Positions 1 to 5,515 of a stretch of DNA of 5,515 nucleotides are shown here, in pieces. The stretch's first letter is position 1. The number at the start of each line of letters is the position of its first letter. Source of the stretch: Alphaproteobacteria bacterium. Lineage in GTDB: Bacteria > Pseudomonadota > Alphaproteobacteria > Puniceispirillales > Puniceispirillaceae. Location of the stretch: assembly GCA_009936885.1 (NCBI GenBank), contig JAACDT010000051.1, positions 1 through 5,515 of the forward strand. Reading direction: 5' to 3'. The notes beneath the pieces were generated by a model. That model was not told where the DNA came from, searched no databases, and saw only the letters and a list, made by a program, of their open reading frames with translations. Both the position numbers and the translations under genes were made by a program.

Positions 1-762
1 GCAGAGGTGGTTGCCGCTGCAAAAGCAAATAATTGTTCCATGCGCATCGGTGTAAATGCAGGTTCTCTTGAAAAACACCTTCTTGAAAAATACGCGGAGC
101 CTTGCCCAGAAGCATTGGTTGAATCTGCATTAGAACATGCAAGGATATTAGAAGAACATAATTTTGATCAATATAAAATTTCAGTTAAAGCCTCAGATGT
201 ATTTCTAGCAGTCGCCGCATACCAGCAATTATCTGAAGCGATTGATTGTCCGCTTCATATAGGCATAACCGAGGCTGGCGGGCTTAGAGCTGGAACTGTC
301 AAATCTGCTATCGGTTTAGGGAACCTATTATGGGCAGGTATCGGCGATACGGTTCGCGTCTCGTTATCTGCAGACCCTGTTGAAGAGGTTAAAGTAGGGT
401 ATGAGCTTTTAAAATCACTTGGATTAAGGCGGAGAGGGGTTACGGTTATTTCCTGTCCATCTTGTGCTCGCCAACAATTTGACGTGATAAAGTCTGTTGC
501 TGACATTGAAGAGAGACTTGCCCATATAGATATTCCAATAACAGTCTCTATTATCGGCTGTGTTGTGAATGGGCCTGGTGAAGCACGTGAAACCGATATA
601 GGTCTTACGGGCGGCGGTAAAGGCAACCATCAGATATATCTATCTGGAATGGCTGACCATCGTTTTACCGATAATAATATTGTCGAGCATGTTGTCACTC
701 TAGTTGAAGAACGCGCTGCCATGATTAAACAACAAGAATTAGAGAAGCCTGCGCACCCATAG
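1..762 (+). CDS. ispG: 4-hydroxy-3-methylbut-2-enyl diphosphate synthase (IspG/GcpE), 3' part
   Basis: This is the C-terminal part of IspG, the cytosolic iron-sulfur enzyme that reductively converts methylerythritol cyclodiphosphate to HMBPP in the non-mevalonate isoprenoid pathway. The reading frame is open from the first base, so the gene starts upstream; the GTG at position 7 is an internal valine. Visible are the [10 protein letters not shown] strand near the window edge, the SCPSCAR motif (cysteine codons at 454 and 463) and [12 protein letters not shown] (cysteine codon at 559, glutamate at 580). The spacing Cys-x2-Cys-x31-Cys-x6-Glu matches the three cysteines and one glutamate that ligate the [4Fe-4S] cluster in E. 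coli IspG. By alignment with that ~372-residue protein, about 120 N-terminal residues (most of the TIM barrel) are missing. It ends in TAG with a second in-frame TAG two codons later, 19 nt before hisS; ispG-hisS adjacency is also seen in enterobacteria. Confidence 0.97.
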   Translation, partial: AEVVAAAKANNCSMRIGVNAGSLEKHLLEKYAEPCPEALVESALEHARILEEHNFDQYKISVKASDVFLAVAAYQQLSEAIDCPLHIGITEAGGLRAGTVKSAIGLGNLLWAGIGDTVRVSLSADPVEEVKVGYELLKSLGLRRRGVTVISCPSCARQQFDVIKSVADIEERLAHIDIPITVSIIGCVVNGPGEARETDIGLTGGGKGNHQIYLSGMADHRFTDNNIVEHVVTLVEERAAMIKQQELEKPAHP

Positions 763-766
763 TTCT

Positions 767-773
767 AGAAAGG
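767..773 (+). promoter_or_regulatory. Shine-Dalgarno site of hisS
   Basis: AGAAAGG lies 8 nt before the ATG at 782, in the 19-nt ispG-hisS gap. It supports that ATG over the in-frame ATG at 791. A second AAGG at 775-778 is too close to the start to be the better choice. Confidence 0.55.
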
Positions 774-781
774 CAAGGTTA

Positions 782-2056
782 ATGAAACCGATGCAACCTG
801 TTCGAGGCACAGCTGATTTGATGCCTAGACAGAAATCACAAATGAATATTGTTCTTGAAAAAGCGAGCCTTATTGCAAGCAGATACGGTTTTCAGGACAT
901 GGAAACACCTATTTTTGAATTTACCGAGGTTTTTAGTAGACCTCTTGGAGAAAGCTCTGACGTTGTTGCAAAAGAGACATATAGCTTTGAAGATAGAGGG
1001 GGCTCGAGCTTAACGCTCAGACCTGAAGGCACAGCGTCTGTGATGCGTGCATTGATCAGTAATGGCCTTACCCAATCATTGCCACAGAAGTTTTTTTATG
1101 CAGGCCCTATGTTTAGATATGAGCGACCGCAAAAAGGAAGAATGAGACAGTTCCACCAAATTGGATGTGAATATATTGGAAGTTTTAATCCATTGGCTGA
1201 TGCAGAAGTGATTGGGTGCGCGGCGCAATTTTTATCTGAATTAGGTGTTCTTCATAGCTGTAGATTGCATTTGAACTCTCTTGGAGATGGAGAGAGTAGG
1301 GATACTGACAGAGCTGCGCTAGTCGCTTTTCTACCACACTATAAAAATGAATTATCAAGTGATAGTCAGCGCAGACTGAATGAAAACCCATTGCGGATAC
1401 TAGATTCAAAAGCAGATGAGGATCGTGAGATTCTAAAAAATGCGCCTCAATTGCTAGCGTTTCTTACCACCCAAGCACAACAGCATTTCGAGCAGGTAAC
1501 AAACGCTCTTGATAAGGCAGGTATTAACTGGCAGCTAGATATTAATCTGGTCAGAGGCCTTGATTATTATTCTCACACCGCATTTGAATTCATCACAGAC
1601 GAACTTGGCTCTCAAGGGACAGTGCTTGGCGGGGGCCGCTATGATGGATTATCTGCTATGCTAGGGGGCCCAGATATCGGTGCGGTTGGCTTTGCTGCTG
1701 GCGTTGAGCGCCTTGCATTACTCATAGAACAAAAACAGGAATTTACCTACGATATTGCTGTCGTAATTACAGATGATAATGCGGCATCAGATGGATTTGC
1801 GCTTGCCCAGAATTTACGTCTGCAAGGGTTAAAGACAGATATTCCCATGGCACCTCAACTTGGTAAAAAGTTAAAAAGAGCTAGTTTAATTGGATGTAAG
1901 TTAAGCTTTATCATAGGGGAAAATGAAATTAAGAGCGATACAATCCAAGTTAAAGTTATGACAACGGGCGAGCAAAAACAAATGGAAATATCACAAGCAC
2001 TATCATTTGCCGAAAAGTTTTTAAAGCATGGTCTAGAAGGCAATTTATCAGAATGA
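782..2056 (+). CDS. hisS: Histidyl-tRNA synthetase (class II)
   Basis: HisRS charges tRNA-His with histidine in the cytosol, as a homodimer. At 424 residues it equals the E. coli enzyme in length and is intact. In order one sees the N-terminal [10 protein letters not shown] start, TLRPEGT (78-84), motif 2 with its loop [20 protein letters not shown] (111-130), the insertion domain (about 170-245), the histidine-specific signature [15 protein letters not shown] (256-270, with the catalytic arginine at 258), GGGRYDGL (283-290), motif 3 [12 protein letters not shown] (300-311), and an anticodon-binding domain from about 322 to the end. The motif 2 loop is the canonical bacterial form, not the divergent one known from a large alphaproteobacterial clade that lacks the usual G-1 on tRNA-His. 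The TGA stop overlaps the prfA start as ATGA, so the two are probably translationally coupled. Confidence 0.98.
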   Translation: MKPMQPVRGTADLMPRQKSQMNIVLEKASLIASRYGFQDMETPIFEFTEVFSRPLGESSDVVAKETYSFEDRGGSSLTLRPEGTASVMRALISNGLTQSLPQKFFYAGPMFRYERPQKGRMRQFHQIGCEYIGSFNPLADAEVIGCAAQFLSELGVLHSCRLHLNSLGDGESRDTDRAALVAFLPHYKNELSSDSQRRLNENPLRILDSKADEDREILKNAPQLLAFLTTQAQQHFEQVTNALDKAGINWQLDINLVRGLDYYSHTAFEFITDELGSQGTVLGGGRYDGLSAMLGGPDIGAVGFAAGVERLALLIEQKQEFTYDIAVVITDDNAASDGFALAQNLRLQGLKTDIPMAPQLGKKLKRASLIGCKLSFIIGENEIKSDTIQVKVMTTGEQKQMEISQALSFAEKFLKHGLEGNLSE

Positions 2057-3129
2057 GTCTTGAGAAGAATATATCCCGCCTATTATTGAGAAAAGATGAA
2101 ATTGAGGAAAGACTATCCTCTTCTTCGCTAGATACTGCAGATTTAATGCATTTATCAAAAGAGCTGTCAGATTTGCGCCCAATAGCAGAGCAAGCTGCAA
2201 AGGTTCAAAAACTGAAAATGGAACTTAGTGACGCTGAAAATTTGTTAACAGACCAAAACGCTGATGCAGAAATGGTCGCTCTTGCAGAGGACGAGATTCA
2301 GGAAATTCGTCCAAAAATTACGGAAGAAGAATACCAGCTGAAATTATTGCTCTTGCCTAAGGATAAAGATGATTCAAGGAATGCAATCTTGGAAATTAGA
2401 GCAGGAACAGGGGGTGATGAAGCTGCTTTGTTTGGGGCAGATTTATTTGGAATGTATCAAAAATTTGCCTCACAGCAAGGATGGCGTTTTGAGGTTATGG
2501 AAATCTCGGAAACAGGGATTGGTGGGTATAAAGAAGCAACCGCGAATATCTCCGGGCAAGAGGTTTTCGCAAAGTTAAAGTTCGAATCTGGTGTTCACCG
2601 TGTTCAACGAGTTCCTGACACCGAAACTGGTGGTAGAATTCATACATCCGCCGCAACAGTTGCGGTTTTACCAGAGGCAGAAGATGTTGATATCGACATT
2701 CGAGAAGCCCATTTAAGAGTGGATATTTTTCGCTCATCCGGCCCGGGTGGACAATCTGTTAACACAACAGATTCAGCTGTTCGTATCACCCATATGCCGA
2801 CAGGGATTGTGGTTAGTCAGCAAGATGAGAAATCACAACATAAAAATCGGGCAAAAGCGATGAAGATTCTTCGCTCAAGATTATATGATGCTGAACGAGC
2901 AAAGCAGAATGCAGAAAGAGCTGCCTCACGAAAAGGGCAGGTTGGTTCTGGAGATAGATCAGAGAGAATCCGAACCTATAATTTCCCGCAAGGAAGGGTT
3001 ACAGACCATCGCATTAATCTAACTCTTTATAAGCTGGACAAGATTTTAATGGGGGAAGCCCTGAGCGAAATTATAAATGCTCTTCTTGCGGAGGAGCAGG
3101 CTGAAAAACTCGCCGATGGCCAGAGTTAG
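2053..3129 (+). CDS. prfA: Peptide chain release factor 1 (RF1)
   Basis: RF1 recognises UAA and UAG in the ribosomal A site and triggers hydrolysis of the peptidyl-tRNA. The 358 residues match the family (E. coli 360). A charged helical domain 1 covers roughly residues 1-100, followed by [12 protein letters not shown] (116-127). The stop-codon-reading tripeptide lies in [15 protein letters not shown]; here it is P-D-T (188-190), where E. coli has PAT and many relatives PVT. The catalytic GGQ is at 232-234 in [17 protein letters not shown], and the Gln 234 side chain is the expected PrmC target. The RF1-type PxT, not SPF, together with the conserved [22 protein letters not shown] region, separates it from RF2. 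The ATG overlaps the hisS stop by 4 nt, with AGAAGG at 2035-2040. The gene ends in TAG, a codon its own product decodes, 8 nt before prmC. Confidence 0.98.
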   Translation: MSLEKNISRLLLRKDEIEERLSSSSLDTADLMHLSKELSDLRPIAEQAAKVQKLKMELSDAENLLTDQNADAEMVALAEDEIQEIRPKITEEEYQLKLLLLPKDKDDSRNAILEIRAGTGGDEAALFGADLFGMYQKFASQQGWRFEVMEISETGIGGYKEATANISGQEVFAKLKFESGVHRVQRVPDTETGGRIHTSAATVAVLPEAEDVDIDIREAHLRVDIFRSSGPGGQSVNTTDSAVRITHMPTGIVVSQQDEKSQHKNRAKAMKILRSRLYDAERAKQNAERAASRKGQVGSGDRSERIRTYNFPQGRVTDHRINLTLYKLDKILMGEALSEIINALLAEEQAEKLADGQS

Positions 3130-3141
3130 GTTTTCTTGTGA
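3126..3141 (+). other. prfA/prmC junction: UAG stop, three sense codons, UGA overlapping the prmC GTG
   Basis: prfA stops at TAG (3127-3129). Read on in the same frame, the codons are GTT, TTC, TTG and then TGA at 3139-3141, which overlaps the prmC start GTG (3138-3140) as GTGA. The TTAGG around the prfA stop also offers the only AGG-like Shine-Dalgarno stretch for prmC (3128-3130, 7 nt from the GTG). These base facts are read directly; any regulatory meaning is inference. Confidence 0.6.
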
Positions 3142-4004
3142 ATGCATCTTGTCATCTACCATCGCTTATTGCAGAGGCAACAGAAAAGCTTCGTGACAGA
3201 TGTGGTGATGGGGCGGTGTTTGAAGCGCGTTTATTGCTTGGCATTGCAACTGGCAGTGATGAAGCTGTATATCCCCATATGAGGGTTCAGCCCACAGAGC
3301 AGCAAATAGCACACTATGATACCTTGATTGCTCAGAGATGTGCCGGAAAACCAATTAGCAGAATACGAGGCTGGCGAGAATTCTGGTCTTTGCGTTTCTA
3401 TTTAAACAGCGCAACGCTTGACCCGAGACCTGCAAGTGAGTTGTTAATAGATAAAGCTATTTCATTTGCTGAATCTCAACACAACATGCAGAACCAGCAA
3501 TTTCGAGTGCTGGACCTTGGGACAGGCAGCGGTTGTTTGTTGCTAGCATGTCTTAGCGAGTTAAAGCATGCAACTGGTGTGGGGATTGATATAAATGAGC
3601 AGGCAATTATCCAAGCACAAATGAATGCGCGCTTACTGAATTTAGAAGCACGTTCCAAATTTTTTGTTTCCAATTGGTTTGATGGCCTCGCCGATAACAG
3701 CTTTGATATAGTTCTGTGCAACCCGCCTTATATTCCAGCTGAGGATGAGGCAAGCTTGCAAGATGAAGTACGGCTATTTGACCCTAAACAAGCCTTATTC
3801 TCACATAATCAGGGATTAGCTGATTATGAAATAATTTTTGCTTCATTGGCGGTTTATTTAAACCCTAATGGTATTGCTTGCGTTGAAATAGGTTATAAGC
3901 AGTCAGAACAAGTGATGGAGTTGGCTTATCGGTTTAATCTGAATGTACGAGAAGTATTGCCAGATTTACAAGGAATACCGCGCTGTTTAGTTCTGTGTCA
4001 CTAG
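3138..4004 (+). CDS. prmC: Release factor glutamine N5-methyltransferase (PrmC/HemK)
   Basis: PrmC transfers a methyl group from S-adenosylmethionine to the glutamine of the GGQ motif in RF1 and RF2, which raises their termination activity. The 288 residues are slightly longer than the E. coli protein (277). An N-terminal helical substrate-binding domain (about 1-85) ends in GWREFWSLRF, followed by the TLDPRPASEL stretch (93-102). The Rossmann methyltransferase core has motif I VLDLGTGSGCL (124-134), an acidic GIDINEQA end of strand 2 (149-156) and the catalytic NPPY (195-198) that binds the target glutamine. The start is GTG; the nearby ATG at 3142 is out of frame, and the next in-frame ATG would remove about 47 residues of the N-terminal domain. 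At residue 99 alanine replaces the acidic residue usual in PRP(D/E)(T/S)E. It sits 8 nt after its substrate gene prfA and ends in TAG, probably as the last gene of the operon. Confidence 0.96.
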   Translation: MNASCHLPSLIAEATEKLRDRCGDGAVFEARLLLGIATGSDEAVYPHMRVQPTEQQIAHYDTLIAQRCAGKPISRIRGWREFWSLRFYLNSATLDPRPASELLIDKAISFAESQHNMQNQQFRVLDLGTGSGCLLLACLSELKHATGVGIDINEQAIIQAQMNARLLNLEARSKFFVSNWFDGLADNSFDIVLCNPPYIPAEDEASLQDEVRLFDPKQALFSHNQGLADYEIIFASLAVYLNPNGIACVEIGYKQSEQVMELAYRFNLNVREVLPDLQGIPRCLVLCH

Positions 4005-4020
4005 AACAGCACAGTTTTAC

Positions 4021-4057
4021 AAAAAATAGAAAAAAAATTGAAAAATTCGCAATTTTT
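4021..4057 (+). promoter_or_regulatory. Phased A-tracts, probably intrinsically bent DNA
   Basis: Runs of A lie at 4021-4026, 4030-4037 and 4041-4045, followed by a T run at 4053-4057. Their centres are spaced about 10, 9.5 and 12 bp, close to one helical turn, which is the classic arrangement for intrinsic curvature. The tract lies just upstream of a possible -35 element and could act like an UP element for the DUF4167 promoter; that role is inferred. Confidence 0.5.
4033..4057 (+). terminator. Weak A/T hairpin, possible terminator after prmC
   Basis: AAAAATTG (4033-4040) pairs perfectly with CAATTTTT (4050-4057) around a 9-nt loop. A shorter alternative pairs AAAAATT (4041-4047) with AATTTTT (4051-4057). 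T-rich sequence follows (GCTTGTTATTT). The stem is almost all A-T, so it is weak for an intrinsic terminator; its place 28 nt after the prmC stop is its best support. It may only reflect the A-tracts. Confidence 0.3.
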
Positions 4058-4059
4058 GC

Positions 4060-4090
4060 TTGTTATTTAAGTGTAGCCGTGTCTTATATT
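4060..4090 (+). promoter_or_regulatory. Possible sigma-70 type promoter of the DUF4167 gene
   Basis: TTGTTA (4060-4065) resembles a -35 box, and the overlapping TTATAT/TATATT at 4084-4090 a -10 box, giving a spacer of 18-19 bp. Transcription would start near 4097 and leave a leader of about 100 nt before the preferred start at 4195. A short inverted repeat TACCT...AGGTA (4090-4107) overlaps the expected transcription start and could be an operator half-site pair or chance. Assigned by eye only. Confidence 0.3.
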
Positions 4091-4194
4091 ACCTAGTTTT
4101 TAAGGTATGTGATGTACCATAACGCAAACGCTAATCTCCGAAAATGATACGGAACACCAGCACATCGCCTGGTTATATTGGCAACGGATATTTA

Positions 4195-4653
4195 ATGAGA
4201 CCAAATAATCAAAACGGAAAGCGTTCTCGCGGACGCGTCCGCCGTCCTAGCGGTTTTAATCAACCAAATGTGAATAGAAATACCACATTTGAGTCAAATG
4301 GACCTGAGGGTAAGTTGAGAGGAAATGCTCAACAATTATTCGAGAAGTACACAGCACTTGCCCAAGATGCGAACTCTTCGAGTGAACGCATTTCAGCAGA
4401 AGCGTTTAGCCAGTTTGCAGATCATTACTACAGAGTCCACCAAACTATTCTGGCTGCTATGGAGCAAAAGCGAAATCTGCATGAACATAAATCTGAACCT
4501 AAGCAAAAATCTCCAGAGGAAGCGTCATCATCCATAGAAAATGGTGGGAATGCGGATAAAGAAACACAAGCAGACATAACAAACAAAACATCTGAAGACG
4601 ATGAGACAGTATCTAATAATATAGACCAAGATGCAGATGATGCAGTTGCTTAA
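4195..4653 (+). CDS. DUF4167-type small conserved protein of Alphaproteobacteria
   Basis: I recognise the N-terminal two thirds as the DUF4167 family, whose function is not known to me. The 152 residues fall into three parts: a basic Asn/Arg/Lys-rich head (1-30, with KRSRGRVRRP at 9-18) that could contact nucleic acid; the conserved core FESNGPEGKLRGNAQQLFEKY continuing to about residue 92, with FADHYYRVHQ (74-83) and likely helical; and a low-complexity acidic Ser/Glu/Asp tail (about 100-152). There is no signal peptide or membrane segment. The frame is open from an ATG at 4144, which would add 17 residues, but family members as I recall them begin MRPN..., and the ATG at 4195 has GGAT 5 nt upstream while the ATG at 4144 has no visible ribosome binding site. 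Its place after prmC is the usual one for the family. Stop is TAA. Confidence 0.85.
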   Translation: MRPNNQNGKRSRGRVRRPSGFNQPNVNRNTTFESNGPEGKLRGNAQQLFEKYTALAQDANSSSERISAEAFSQFADHYYRVHQTILAAMEQKRNLHEHKSEPKQKSPEEASSSIENGGNADKETQADITNKTSEDDETVSNNIDQDADDAVA

Positions 4654-4748
4654 GCTCATTTAAAGTTCACCTCTAATTAATTGCCAATCTAATCAATACC
4701 AGTCTAACAACCACCAATCATCGCTGATAACCAAAACGCCTTAATGGT
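4654..4748. other. Convergent intergenic gap, C-rich and G-poor on the + strand
   Basis: The gap between the DUF4167 stop and the MOSC stop has no convincing GC-rich hairpin with a T run on either strand. From 4668 to 4720 I count 17 C and 2 G in 53 bases on the + strand, the kind of C-over-G bias seen at Rho-utilisation sites. Rho-dependent ending of the DUF4167 transcript is therefore possible, but this is inferred from composition alone. Confidence 0.3.
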
Positions 4749-5495
4749 TTATTGCAGAATCAATTTATCGGTTTGTGATATTTTTCCAGATTTTACAACG
4801 CGAGCAAAAACACCAAGATCACTGTGTCCGAAATGCGCTCTCATCTCTTGAGGTAGACGCTGGCGTGTAATATCACCTGTCTTGGCACTTACATTAATTG
4901 CATTACAGCGACCAACCGGGGATTGAAATTCTAATTCTGCGTTGCCAATCTTAGCCTTCCGGCCAACCCAATTAAATTCCTCAAAGGGGGTTTCTGTCTC
5001 AATCCAGATATTTAGCCTAAATCGAAAATAGGAATCATCTAAGGAAAAATTTTGGATAAGCTTATTTGCAGATGCACTTGCACCGATACTTATCCATTGG
5101 CTGCGCGTATCGCTTAAGCCCCCAGTTTCAGCTTCAATCAAATTTAGATTTGCGCTCTCATTAGAGTTGGTTAGATTTTTAATTGCTTTAGCAAAGGCAT
5201 CTCTTGCAGCCGAATCTGTAAGATTAAACGCTTCGCTGGAGCCTTCAATCTTTAAGGTAAGGGGGTTTTGCGATATCAGGGAAAGCCGCGTTTTAGCAAG
5301 AGAGGGCTGATTCACTAATTGTTTAAAATGTGATTTGGGAAGCCACGAGGTAGCAGCTTTATTATTCAGCAATTCTGAAAGCGCAAATTTCCGGTCATTA
5401 TCAAGAAGTTGATTTTCTCTCAAGAAACAGTCTTCTAGCCCAAAACCTTGAAGCCCCTTTATTGGAAAAAAATGAATTGATTGAATAGGGTGCAT
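4749..5495 (-). CDS. MOSC-domain protein (molybdenum cofactor sulfurase C-terminal type)
   Basis: The 248 residues show the MOSC N-terminal beta-barrel domain (about 1-115, starting IHFFPIKGLQGFGLED) followed by a MOSC domain (about 120-248). Recognisable are FRFRLNIWIE (157-166), the PFEEFNWVGRKAKIG segment (170-184), the conserved arginine-cysteine in VGRCNAINVSAKTGD (194-208, Cys 197) and a family-like end with FGHSDLGVFARVV. MOSC proteins bind or transfer sulfur or the molybdenum cofactor; the family includes the MOCOS C-terminal domain, mARC and YcbX. The substrate here cannot be read from sequence, and no molybdenum enzyme lies nearby. The chosen ATG at 5495 fits the usual few residues before the PIKG motif, but no Shine-Dalgarno is visible and the frame stays open to the window edge, so a slightly earlier start is possible. 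It is convergent with the DUF4167 gene and ends in TAA. Confidence 0.87.
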   Translation of the reverse strand: MHPIQSIHFFPIKGLQGFGLEDCFLRENQLLDNDRKFALSELLNNKAATSWLPKSHFKQLVNQPSLAKTRLSLISQNPLTLKIEGSSEAFNLTDSAARDAFAKAIKNLTNSNESANLNLIEAETGGLSDTRSQWISIGASASANKLIQNFSLDDSYFRFRLNIWIETETPFEEFNWVGRKAKIGNAELEFQSPVGRCNAINVSAKTGDITRQRLPQEMRAHFGHSDLGVFARVVKSGKISQTDKLILQ

Positions 5496-5515
5496 TATTC
5501 TATAGGAGCGCGCAA

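Noticed and set aside
255..626. Open frame of 123 codons on the - strand inside ispG
   Set aside because: It lies wholly antisense to the strongly conserved IspG core, shows no recognisable domain and has proline/serine-rich content typical of a shadow frame.
763..770. Perfect palindrome TTCTAGAA between ispG and hisS as an operator
   Set aside because: It is explained by the tandem stop codon and the start of the Shine-Dalgarno stretch, and an 8-bp palindrome is expected by chance.
4325..4537. Open frame of 70 codons on the + strand inside the DUF4167 gene
   Set aside because: It overlaps the conserved core of DUF4167 in another frame and has no family features or convincing ribosome binding site.
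4728..4747. AACCA...TGGTT inverted repeat before the MOSC stop as a bidirectional terminator
   Set aside because: Only 5 paired bases with a loop of about 10 nt and no T run on either side; too weak to call.
5504..5508. AGGAG on the + strand at the window edge as the ribosome binding site of a divergent gene
   Set aside because: The sequence ends 7 bases later with no start codon, so nothing can be supported.
1..5515. CRISPR arrays, insertion sequences, tRNA genes or frameshifted genes
   Set aside because: No repeated units, terminal inverted repeats, transposase motifs or tRNA-like cloverleaf were seen, and all genes read through to full family length except ispG, which is cut by the window edge.

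Overview
The window looks like a chromosomal housekeeping segment from an alphaproteobacterium with a moderately A+T-rich genome. The lineage call rests mainly on a DUF4167-type gene directly after prmC, a family I know only from Alphaproteobacteria, and on the alphaproteobacterial flavour of the RF1, PrmC and MOSC proteins. The HisRS has the ordinary bacterial motif 2 loop, which argues against the Rhizobiales/Rhodobacterales/Caulobacterales group with the divergent HisRS. A Rhodospirillales- or SAR116-like marine lineage is possible, but that is inference.

Layout: positions 1-4004 carry four co-directional, tightly packed genes on the + strand. They are the 3' part of ispG (last step but one of the MEP isoprenoid pathway), hisS (histidyl-tRNA synthetase), prfA (release factor 1) and prmC (the methyltransferase that modifies the GGQ glutamine of release factors). 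Spacings are 19 nt, a 4-nt overlap and 8 nt, so they probably share a transcript. prfA and prmC form a substrate/modifier pair.

Positions 4005-4194 are non-coding in my reading. They hold phased A-tracts, a weak A/T hairpin and a possible promoter. A short gene for a DUF4167 protein follows (best start 4195), with a basic N-terminus, a conserved middle and an acidic tail. A C-rich, G-poor 95-nt gap separates it from a convergent gene on the - strand (4749-5495) for a MOSC-domain protein of the molybdenum-cofactor sulfurase C-terminal type. The last 20 bases show no gene.

I found no mobile element, CRISPR array, RNA gene or undescribed multi-gene system. The most interesting signal is at the prfA/prmC junction. 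prfA itself ends in UAG, a codon RF1 reads, and a ribosome that reads through would add three residues and stop at a UGA that overlaps the prmC GTG start. This suggests a possible link between RF1 activity and translation of its modifying enzyme.
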